NCBI GenBank assembly: GCA_015499985.1
Contig: JAAAUF010000740.1
Location: 1 to 20,942, forward strand
Direction: 5' to 3'
Origin: Haplosporangium gracile
Taxonomy: Eukaryota; Mortierellomycota; Mortierellomycetes; Mortierellales; Mortierellaceae
Length of the DNA: 20,942 bases
Below, one piece after another: positions 1 through 9,800 of this stretch (position 1 is its first letter; every line of letters begins with the position of its first letter). The notes beneath the pieces were generated by a model. The model was not told where the DNA came from, ran no database searches, and saw only the letters and a program-made list of their open reading frames with translations. Both the position numbers and the translations under genes were made by a program.

Positions 1-260
1 AACAATTTTGTTTTATATTGCACATGGCCCAGCATCCAAAAAAAAACTTTTCAAGTTCCTTTACGTTTTTGTTGCACACGTTAATTAACTTTTTTTTTTT
101 TTTTTTTATTTAAAAAAAAATTAAAAAAAAAAAAAAAAGAAGCGGCATCGATCGATTGTTCAAGGGAATAAGAATAATAATAAAATAAGAAAAGAAAAAA
201 GAAATTACAGGTATTGTTGTGTTTGTTGGGTATGATCGAGATCGAGACAGGTACACGACC
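1..260 (-). other. 3' flank of the polyQ protein gene
   Basis: This stretch lies downstream of the minus-strand stop codon at 261-263 and is very AT-rich, with long A and T runs at about 81-140. I see no coding potential in it. It most likely holds the 3' UTR and cleavage region of the neighbouring gene. Confidence 0.6.
105..110 (-). terminator. Candidate polyadenylation signal (AATAAA)
   Basis: The plus strand reads tttatt, which is AATAAA on the minus strand, about 150 nt after the stop codon of the gene ending at 261. The surrounding A/T-rich sequence fits a fungal cleavage and polyadenylation region. In such AT-rich DNA the hexamer could also occur by chance. Confidence 0.45.
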
Positions 261-3060
261 TTACTGAGCTGTCTGAAGAGCAGCCATAGGCACCCTCCTA
301 CCCGCAGTCTCCTGGTAAGACCCTCCAAGGCCTTGATGATGGTCGTCACCATTCAACACGGCAACACTTTGTCTCGGGAAAGTCGCCGCGTTAACCGGAC
401 ACCTAGGCGATAAATGATAGCGCCCGTCGACCCCATTTCCACCAAGGGACGACAAGGACGAAGAACTTGTCCCCGCAGCACCGACAAATCCACCGCCCTG
501 ACCATGATTCGACAACGACATCATCGACGAGGGGGCATCCAATCTTGCAGACGACGACGGAGAAGAGTTAGGTGACGGTAATGAAGGGGTCGACATCATC
601 ATATCCTGATGGTGATGCTGGTGTTGCTGTTGTCGACGTTGAGAAGACTTGTCCAGGTACTGTGACTGGGTCTGGGTCTGGTAACGCGGCTGGCGTTGCG
701 CAAACCGAGGGACGGGTCCTGTCGCCAACGCGTCTCCAGCTTCAACATCCACCACACCCTCCGAAAACGCCTCCTGATACTGCCGAGACTGATGCCCATT
801 GTCCAGATACGGCTCCTCAAAACTCAAGCCTTCCTGGTGGAACGACAACTGCTGCTCATGTCGTCCCCGGAATTGCTTCAACCGCACAGAATGAGAATCC
901 ATCGACGCCCTCTGCGGATTCACAATTACAACTCCGTGACTGGTGCGTTGTGTACCACCCCAGTCACTGGCACTAGCATTCTCGTCCTCCGAAAAGGCGC
1001 CAGCTTTCTCCTGCGCATACCGCTGTCCAGCACGCACGCCAAGACTGCCATGGCGATTCTCTGCAGGCTCGCTCAACCGAGCCCCAGCAATGTTACGATG
1101 ATGGTCCTGCTGCGACAAGGATCTCCGGATCGACCCACCCATCCTCGCCTGTGCTTGTGCTTGCGCCTGAGTCTGTGCATGGCCAGGTCCAAAAGAACCC
1201 TCTGAAGCCGACATCACATCATTCTGTCTCTGTAACTGTTGTCGGTACCGGTACTGCTGCTGCTGTTGCTGCTGATCCTGCGCAAAAGTTCCAACCGCTT
1301 GTCGTGGATTAAACACTGGCGATCGAGGGCCATCATCATACTGATGCGACATCAACAACGGCCGTTCAGCGCCATTTTCTTGCGATTGCTCAATGATGGA
1401 ATCCTGCAGATCACCACCTTGATGCTCGAACCCGCTCACGTTTGGCGATTTGGCTCCCTGAGAATATCGTGCCATAATGTTACGAACACTGGCCTGTCGT
1501 CGTGTCAGTTGTTGCTGTTGGTTCAAAGGTGTGTTAGATCCTGCACGTTCTCCTCCTCCTGCTGCCAATGGCGGGTGCTGAGGAGACTGCAAATTCCGTG
1601 AAGATGCCATATCCGTCGGTTGAGGGTTCATCATCAACAGTCCACTCGCTTGGCGTCTGGGAACAGGACCTCGAGGCTCTTCCTGAGGCGGTGAATTCTC
1701 TCGGCTCGAAAACGCTCCTCCTCCCTGCTGTTGCTGTTGCTGTTGTTGTTGTTGTTCTTGATGAAGCTGATTCCGGGAACGACCAAGACCTTGGTACGCC
1801 GACGCAGGCTGGCGCTCGTAACTATAATCTGATGCATACCCTCCCTGGCTGTGTCGAATATTGGGTCCAGTACTCCGCGTACGGCGCTCCGAAATGCTAC
1901 TCGAAGCAATCGAGCTGTTCCTGGTCAAGTACCCCGACGATATCATCCCATTGCCCACCATCACGGTCCCAGGTCCTGCTGCTCCTCCAACGTTCAACAT
2001 ATCATAATGCTCAGAGGCGGTAGTCGATAGTGGCCGAGTAGGGTAGGGCGGGTTCGCGTCATATCCTCCAGCTCCCAACTCGCTGGCAACCATACCCAAT
2101 GACAGCCTCTGACCCTGACCGAATCGGTGGTGCAGGACAGTCGACTGTCTCGGAGAGTATGACCGGCTAATAACCGAACCGCCTCCATTCGCAGACTCGG
2201 TATCAGAAGTCGGGTTATTGTTGTTGTTATTGGACCGGTCCGCGGTTGTCGAGTGAAGTGTCCTTGTAGCAGCCAACAAAAACTCTGTCAGACTCCGGAT
2301 CTGCTCATCGCTCGCCCGTTGGAGAGCATTCATCGACGAAGACTCTACAAGACTCACATCCGCTTTGACCCACGCTCGGATTGTCTGGTTCATGCTGATA
2401 GTGTTAGTCACCACCCGACTGATTGCCTGCAATGAAGGATTGCTGCCGGTGCCTGTGATCGCCCCTGCTCCTGCTGCTCCGGTCCACTTCTCATAATTCT
2501 TCAGAGCGACATTCAGGAGGTCGACATGCTGGGTCGTGGGCTGCCTTGGAGTTGAAGGGAGTAGAGGCGAGCGAGCTGGACTCATAATGCTCAACGACGG
2601 CTCTAATCGTCCTCCTCCTGCAGCTGATATCCTAGTCGTCGATACATCCCTCGAACTTTCGACATCCGACATGGCGGTGATGACTGGCGACCTCAATGGA
2701 TTTGCCACATCCAGAGACACCGACGATCTTCGATGCTTTTGAATAATCTGTTGCAACTTTTCTGAATGACTCATCGTCAACGCTGACGACTGTTGTTGTT
2801 GTTGTTGAGAGTCGTTGGCTGATGGAAGGCCGGTCGCTGTTGTCGAGCGATCCATGCTCTTGGGCGTCATGACTTGTGGGCTCTGGACAGAGAGACCAGA
2901 AAGCGACCGGTTCATCCGCTCCATCTCCAGTTCCTGTACCCGCGCTTTGAGTGCCTTGATCTCACTCACCAACATTCCTCCTTCTGATGCATACCGTGTC
3001 CTGTCCTGGTAAACGGTCTGACCGGGGACCTCTGAGTCATCCTCTGACGTAAACAGCGCA

Positions 3061-3094
<34 letters not shown>

Positions 3095-5966
3095 GCTGCT
3101 GTTGAGATTTGACGGGGCCCGAGGTGCGTTTCCGAGTCAGAGTTAGGGGCGTTGAAGGGTTGTTTTGCTGTCCCTCCAACTTTGTTGCAGAGTTGTTGTT
3201 GCTGGAGTTGCCGGCGGTGGTGATGCGAAGAGATTGAGATCTTTCACATGCACTGAAGGATCTCCGTTTGATCTTATTGTCGGTCGAGGTTGTACCAGCT
3301 CCTCCTGCTCCTGCTGCTGCTGCTGCCTCCTGTCCGGAAGAATTTCGGCTGCCTGCAAGTGCACCAGACGAGCCAACCATATTCGAAGCTAAGGTTGTGA
3401 CACTTCTCCGGTAGGGATTATAGTCATTACTGCCAGGGATATTGCCGCTCGATCCTGACAAGTTTGAGGATGAAGCCTTGCGACCGTTGACCTTGTCAAG
3501 AGCACGCGCCCTCATTCCCTTGATCGTATCTGTACTGTCGTCGGCCTCCTTTGCCGTCAGCGACGATGACAACGTACTAGCAGTAGTACTACTCAAAAAA
3601 GTAGTAGGAGCGGGGACCAAGAAGGGTCGTGCACCGAGACTGCGTTGCACAGTAGCGACCCGTGAATCCGCGGAAGAATCCCACACCTGGGCTGAGTTGT
3701 GGGCCGTTCCATCCTCCTCGAACTCGTCCGAGGCCACAGAAGAGTATTCGGAGGTGTAGGTCTCTGTTGTCGAAAGGTACTTCCAGTCCAACTCGGTGTT
3801 GTCGTTCACCGCTAAATGCTGTTGCTGTTGCTGTTGGTTTAAAAGTTGCCTCCGTGTTGATGTTGGATCCGTAGAAGACGAGGATGTAGCAGTCGAGGAT
3901 GCTAGAGAAGTTGAAGTTGACGTTGAGGTGGAGTAAGGTCGTCGTTGTTGTCGAGGAGTTGTGGTGCTAGTAGTGGTCTGGGACAGGGTCCGATGGGTCA
4001 TAGTATCTCCTTGTCTGGCCATATTTGCATCCTGCGAAAGCGAAAGGGGTATGTATATGTGTTTGATGTTGGTGGTTCCTGATGTTTTAGGGTTGTATGA
4101 ACACCCTTTCTCTTGCCTGTGTGCTTTCTTATTTGTTTGTGTTTGTAGGGATATTGGCCGTGCGTGTGACCCGAGGCACGTCCGTCGTAGAAATAAGGAA
4201 GGAAAGGAGGAGAGAAGGAGAGAAGGAGAGAAGGATAGGAAAAGAATGTGATGACGAGGACAGCTGAGTTGGGAAAAGTGTTCGTCGTTCCTGTAGTAGG
4301 CTAAGCAGTAAGTGGCCTGAGTACAGCCTGCAAGGATTAGTCGTCAGGGATGGTCGTAGCAGTTGTTGCTTTGTTGCAAGTTGAGTGAAGGTGAGAGTGA
4401 CGAGCACGTCAAGGGAAGCAAAAAGATAAAGAAAAGGCAACAGCTATGTCAGTTGAAAGAGGATAGAGCAAGGTGCAAAGAATGAGTTAGTGAATAAAGA
4501 TGAGTTCCTGGGTGAGCAAAGGTGGCACCCGAGAGCATGTCATGAAACGAGAGAAGAGTGAGTGGAGTGGTCATTGCGGCATTGGAGTGCGTGGTTATGT
4601 GAAGAAGACGAAGAAGCAGAAGAAAAAAAAAGAAGGTAAACTGACCTCGTCTGCGTATGGGTATATGGGTCGGTTGGCTACAGCGAAAAAGTACTGGCGA
4701 GTGGGGTATATATGATATGGAAGGCGAAGGGGAGAGGTGGATGAGAGATGAGTGAGTGTATGAAAAAAAGAAGAGTGATGGGAGGGTGCAATTGAGGAGG
4801 AGGAGGAAAGAAGAGAGTGAGAAGGGAGAGTGAGGTGAAAGAGGTGTGCTGTCAACAATATGTAAGCAAAACAAAAATACAATTAGAGGTGTGAGGAGTG
4901 GGTGGTGGAGGGAAGACAAAGAGGGCAAAGAAAAAGACACGGAGGCACCACCACCACCACCACCACCACCAGAAGGATAAAAAAAAAAAGAACGGAGTAA
5001 GATGCAGTCCGTGAGAGGGCCAGTAGCAGACGTGAGGGAGAGGGGGCCTCTGCAAAGAAGACGACGAAGGGGCGAACAATCTCCACCTTTTTTTTCTTTC
5101 TTTGCTCCAAGAATAATGAAATGAAAAGCTTAGCTCTTACACGATATTTACACGCACACCCCTCCAGACATACATGCAACAAACTATTTCATCTCATGCC
5201 TGCCTGCCTGTCTGCCTTGACACACTCACTAGCTTCTCCCATTCGTTTCGGGTGACGTATCAAAAAAAAAGAAGAGGTGACAAGCACACAAGCGTTCTTC
5301 TTCTCTAGTCCAGACTCATGTTTTTCATGTTGCTACCTCGTCATTTTAATTGCTTGAACAACCATCATGCAATAGTCATTATTACTCTACGACACCTTCT
5401 TTCTTTGCTCTATCACATCCAGTAGAGCGACTCTTCATATTGCCAGGTCCTCAGCTGCCGTCTACAATATAAGCTGATGCCGCTCTGGATTTTTGGCGGC
5501 GCAATCACCGTTGGGCGGGAACCTTTTCTTCCCGATCGAATGGATCATTCGAAAATAAAAAATATAAGGAATTAGAGTGAAATCATAGACTGAGAGACCA
5601 GTGTGCGATAATTACTCTCACTGGACAAGTTATATTTTACTCCTTTTTTCGCGTTACTGGTTAGCACACGCATTAACCAATATCAAGCTACCTATGTTTA
5701 TTGTTTTTCTAGTACAGCAAGAAAGAGAGGGAGGAAGAAGAGTAGCGAAGAAAGAGAAGGAAGACGAAAAGAAGACAAAGAGAGGAAGAAAGAATCAAAG
5801 AAAGGTAAGGAGAAGATACGAAAAGAAGATAAAGAAGGTGATGAGGCAGAAAGAAGCGATGGAAAGAGAGATAAATAACAAGGCAACAGCCATTTTAGAC
5901 CAAAGGACAGTAAACGACGATTAGAAACAGACTGAAGGTGTTGGGTAACATAAGGACACTTACCAT
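261..5966 (-). CDS. Polyglutamine-rich, mostly disordered protein with a coiled coil (unknown function), two coding exons
   Basis: Proposed exons are 5966-5964 (just ATG) and 4031-261, giving 1258 codons with the stop. The large exon begins after a TTTCGCAG acceptor and reads D-A-N-M-A-R; the donor after ATG is GTAAGT and the join is phase 0. If the first exon is only UTR, the start is the ATG at 4022. I do not recognise the family. Visible parts: Ser/Thr-rich N-terminus; several Gln runs (the longest at 3063-3104); a short coiled coil around residues 351-376 (EIKALKARVQELEMERM); a helical, better-ordered block around residues 504-592 containing ALKNYEKW, QTIRAWVKADVSL and EQIRSLTEFLLAATRTL; then a Gln/Ser/Arg-rich disordered tail. 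Repeated basic sites of the type R-R-x-x-S suggest a target of basophilic kinases. There is no signal peptide or membrane segment. A cytoplasmic or cortical scaffold is plausible but inferred only from composition. Confidence 0.82.
3063..3104 (-). repeat. CAA/CAG trinucleotide repeat encoding polyglutamine
   Basis: On the minus strand this is an almost pure CAA run with two CAG codons near its 5' end, encoding 14 consecutive glutamines. It is the longest of several Gln runs in the same protein; shorter ones lie near 1252-1275, 1728-1760 and 2790-2808. Such tracts are length-variable and common in fungal regulatory and scaffold proteins. Confidence 0.9.
4200..4240. repeat. Purine-rich short repeat (GAGAAGGA-like)
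   Basis: The plus strand carries three tandem copies of an 8-nt gagaagga-type unit within a polypurine block. It lies inside the proposed first intron of the polyQ gene and is a simple low-complexity repeat. Confidence 0.6.
4946..4970. repeat. (CAC)n microsatellite
   Basis: About eight CAC (GTG on the other strand) units sit in a row inside the proposed long first intron. Reading it as coding would give a Trp or Val run in otherwise low-complexity frames, so I treat it as a non-coding microsatellite. Confidence 0.85.
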
Positions 5967-6536
5967 AGTCCCGATGATGATGCAGGAAAAGGAGTTGCAC
6001 CGGTCGACGACTGACTGTTGTTGGTGGTGGTGGTGGCCGTGTTTTCTTTGTAGCTGTAGCTTTGTATGGTGGTTGGGTCATGTGCTGTAGCATTGTTGGG
6101 TGTGTGAGTGTGACATGAAGGGGAGGATATTTCTACACTCGTCGTCAAAGGAAATGTGTGCGAGTAAGAAGTAATTTCGTATCAACGATAGCCGACCTCA
6201 GAGCTATATTCAAACCAAGGAGAAGACGGGGCACACCTAACTACATATTTTCGTCCGCATTCTTTGTGTCTTTCACATTCATCGCTGTGCATGTCGTCTC
6301 TTCCGTACGCTTAAACAAACATGGGAAAGACAAGAAAATGCAAAAGGAAAGGTCAACTTGGATAGCTCGAATTGAAGTCCAAAAAAAAAAACTGTAAAAA
6401 GTGATAACGCCACTAAATTAAAACTCAAAATTTTAAATCATTCAGCGCTAGGTTTTTTTTTTTACATGGCAAAAGTCATTTCTGTTAACATCCTTTTGGG
6501 CAAGGGTTGAAACTTGAAAGACAGCAATGTAATTTT

Positions 6537-6551
6537 TTTATTTTTTTTATT
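6537..6551 (-). terminator. Candidate polyadenylation signals for the RhoGAP-like gene
   Basis: Two tttatt hexamers on the plus strand (6537-6542 and 6546-6551) give AATAAA on the minus strand, roughly 290 nt past the stop codon at 6838-6840. They lie in a T-rich plus-strand tract. Position and orientation fit, but the low complexity makes a chance match possible. Confidence 0.4.
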
Positions 6552-6788
6552 TAGGCATTGAAACTTTCGGAAATAAAAGCAAACGATATTTTCAGGTGTG
6601 GTACTTCTTTTAAAGGTGTGCAACTTTTTCGGGTGTCGCACGTTTTTTGGGGGGTTGAAAGATACAGGAAAGTGGTGGGGTCATTAGAAAAGTCATTACA
6701 ATGGCAGGAAATCCTTGCCAGAAGAGGGGGATATGAAATATGTGAAATATGTAGAAAGGTGGATGTGTGAAAAGTAAATAGTGGACCA

Positions 6789-6801
6789 GGGGGGGGGGGG
6801 G
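6789..6801. repeat. G13 homopolymer (C13 on the minus strand)
   Basis: A run of 13 G lies 37 nt beyond the stop codon of the minus-strand RhoGAP-like gene and is followed on the plus strand by caaaaac repeats. In the transcript it would be a C-tract in the early 3' UTR. Runs this long are prone to length change and to sequencing error. Confidence 0.85.
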
Positions 6802-6837
6802 CAAAAACAAAAACAAAAAAAAATGAGAAAAGGGGAT

Positions 6838-9800
6838 TTAGCGGCCGCCGACGAGGACGCCTTGAGCAAGTGGCATCGTAGAATCCTGATGACTCAGTCT
6901 CAAGAACTCGGACCGCTCCTCCTCAGACATCGACTCGAGCAACTCTCTCAGTTCCGCCTCCTCCTCCGTCTCCTCCTTTGGCTCAACAACCACCTGTTGT
7001 TGTTGCTGACCAGGGACAAAGACCATGATTTCCTCCTCTTCTTCATAATACTCATCCTCATCCGAGTAATCAACCACAGTCTCAAACTGGAATTGGTTCG
7101 AAGGAGTAGCAACGGGTGCAGGGACAGAGGCAGCGATGGTGGTGGCAGCGACGTTTTGGAGTTGCTTGTGAGTATGATTGTTGATCTGTTGCTGGGGCGC
7201 GTTCAAGACCATCTCCTGAGGCTCCTGACGGTGGCTGTTGGTAGGTGCCGTCACATAAGGAATCTGCTTGGAGATGGGTCGTGTCGCGTATGGGATCGAT
7301 GGTGCACCTGCGCCAATGGGCATCGAGCGGTGAAGTGCGGCAGCGGAGAAGGGTGGAGAGGTGACATCCTCGTCTTCGTCATCGTCACAGTCGGCACTGG
7401 TGTGATGCTTGCGCATCACGGATGCAGCGCGGGACAAAAGACCGCCGTGCATTGAGTCAGACTCGTAATCCGAGATGGTGGGGCTGGAGGGGCGAGTTGG
7501 GTACAGACGCAGGTTGGCATCACCGACGACCGAGGCGTGCTTGAATAGGAGATCCATTGAGGTCATGTGGGGAATCTTGAAGGGGCGAGGTTCATCACGG
7601 GTATCGTCCGCTATTGCTGGAGTGGTCACCAACTCGGCGACCATCGAAGCCTGACGGCGACGCTGGTGGTTGAAGACAATCTCCTCATCGTCTTCCTCGC
7701 TAGTAGATTCGCTGTCATTGTATGCGAGAGGAGCTGCAGCCACTGGAATGACTACATCTTCAACGGGATTCTTGACGATATCCTCGGCAACCTTGCTAAC
7801 AGACAACACCACAGACTTGTCACGGATCGCTTGAACATCCTCCATTGTCAGACCAGCGAGATCCATAAACTCCTGGAACTCGGCATCGCTCAGGTAATCA
7901 AATGCCTCCAAGATCTCGGTCTCCTCTTCGGTCAACTCGGTGGCCGAAGAATCACCACCATAGTTCCAACCACGTTGAGAGATCGCGTCAGCAATCGCAG
8001 CAGCAGCAGCGGCTTCGCGCTCGGCTTCAGCCTTGGCAAGGGCCTTTTGTTGAGCACGCTTCTCCTTACGCTTCTGTTTCTTGACATCGACCTCGTAGGC
8101 TTGGAGGGCCTCGTCAAAGGTCAGGCCTCTGTCCAAGTAATCCGCAAGCGCTTTGCGGATCTTCTTGGATCGCTCGCGGCGAAGAACTGAGGCCGCAACG
8201 GTCGACGAGGCTAAGGACTGTGGCGACATTGTGTGTAACTCTGTCGAAGGAACAGTCTGAATCCTGACCCTCTGGCGACGTGTGGCTGGTATGGTGGGTA
8301 CTGCATGAACTGTAGTCATCTTCAAAGGCTCAGCACCGGTCAAGGTCCTCATCTTGGACATCTGACGCCGCTGCATGGATCGTTTCCTGGACGCAACCTT
8401 CTTACGCGTAATTGTTGTCCGGGCAACCGCCAAGAAGCCCTCCAACTCACGCTTCTCGACTGCACGCTGACTGATTCCAAAGATATCTCCAGGCGAGACT
8501 GGGTGGAACTTGAGCGAGACTGAGCGGGCAAGAGTGTTTGACCGCGATAAGAGACTGGCGCCATGGGTCGGAGACAGGGGTGAGGTGGGCATGGCAGAAG
8601 AAGTAGGCGAGAAGTATCCGTTGCGCTGACAGTACTGTTTCTGTTGTTGCTGGTATCGTGGCGAAGAAGGTCCGACAGATGTGGCGGCGGTCGAGACGGA
8701 TGTCGAGCTTACTGCAGAAGAAGTCGACGAACGAGGTTGATTCTCGTATTGGGATCCTCCCAACGAGGCAACAGACTTACTCCTCCTGAGATCTTTCAAC
8801 ACCAACTGCGCATTCTCCTCCTCTTCCTCATCCTCCTCAGCAACACAATCCAGATCAGGCACGCGAGCAACACCGCCCTCTTCACCATCATCCAATTCCA
8901 TATCAAAAAGCGAAATCGCATCATCCGCAACAACCTTCTCCTTCCTGTCAGAATACAACGAAATCTCCCGCATCGTCGTCGGCGACTCGGCAGGCAGACC
9001 CTGAGCTATCCTGGCCTCCATCCTCAGAATTGCCTGTGCTCCACGGTATCCGTGTTCGCGTTCTAAAGCCCCCTGTCGTTCCATCTCCATCACCCTCGCA
9101 CGCTGTTCCAATTTGCCTTGCAATTCCTCCTCGGTCAGATCACGTTCTTCGCGGTAGGCATAGATGGCATGATAGAAGGCGGATGAGAATCGACGGAGGT
9201 CGGCACTCATCAGATACCGAGTGTCCACGTTGGGCCTATACTCGTTAAGGCCGAAACAACAGGATCCGGGGAAGACTGCGAGTTTTGAGTGTGAGATTTG
9301 GTTGTGTTGTTGTTGATCCACCAGTGCGCAGCAGACATCCAGGATCTCAACGAAGAGGTACCGATTCAGTTCTGGAAGCATCCCCAGCAACTCGAAAAAG
9401 AAGCGGCCTAATAGTTATGCACGGTGTTATTTTGTTTACAATTAGTACTGTGCTTCTTGCTTGTTTTATATTGTGTTATGAACCATTTTTAGGGGCAAGA
9501 GGGACAATACACAAAAAGGCTGCGATGGGAGCTATACAAGCAAGAATGCATGCATGACCCAAATTGAAAAGCATGGGTGCATTTCTTTCGAAGGACAACA
9601 AGAATGCAAACAAGTGCATAGACGATGCAAGTAAGCTAAGACAAGGAAGGTGAGGCAGGCTGAGTGTATGGGTGAATGGGAGAGGGGAGTATAAAGTAGG
9701 AGGCCAATGCGAGAAGTGTTTGCATCGGACATCGGAATGCTTCAGTGATGTTTTGGAGTATAATGCGCTCGCACACCATCAGCATTAGCATTATACAAGA

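Larger units (their letters stand above)
4032..5963 (-). other. Long first intron (1932 nt) of the polyQ protein gene
   Basis: The donor is ATG|GTAAGT (minus strand, starting at 5963) and the acceptor is TTTCGCTTTCGCAG ending at 4032. The interval is pyrimidine-rich on the transcribed-sense strand, and its open frames are only low-complexity Ser/Leu/Phe/His translations, so I find no coding exon inside it. No perfect branch site is visible just upstream of the acceptor. Another short exon or a downstream alternative promoter within it cannot be excluded. Confidence 0.55.
5967..6837. other. Intergenic region: 5' end of the polyQ gene and 3' flank of the RhoGAP-like gene
   Basis: No gene is supported here. 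The left side (about 5967-6300) should hold the 5' UTR and promoter of the minus-strand polyQ gene. It contains frames rich in Ser, Thr and His with no ATG that splices in phase to the large exon other than the one at 5964-5966. The right side (about 6530-6837) is the 3' flank of the RhoGAP-like gene and carries T-rich tracts that give AATAAA on the minus strand. Confidence 0.5.

Noticed and set aside
4449..4940. Minus-strand open frame of 163 codons rich in Ser, Leu, Phe and His
   Set aside because: It is the translation of a polypyrimidine stretch inside the proposed first intron of the polyQ gene, and it has no motif.
6781..7455. Plus-strand open frame of 224 codons opposite the RhoGAP-like gene
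   Set aside because: It is the antisense of a well-supported coding exon; Leu/Arg-rich with no motif, as expected of a shadow frame.
7567..8190. Plus-strand open frame of 207 codons
   Set aside because: Antisense to the same exon; no domain or own promoter signs, and the minus-strand protein has clear domain logic.
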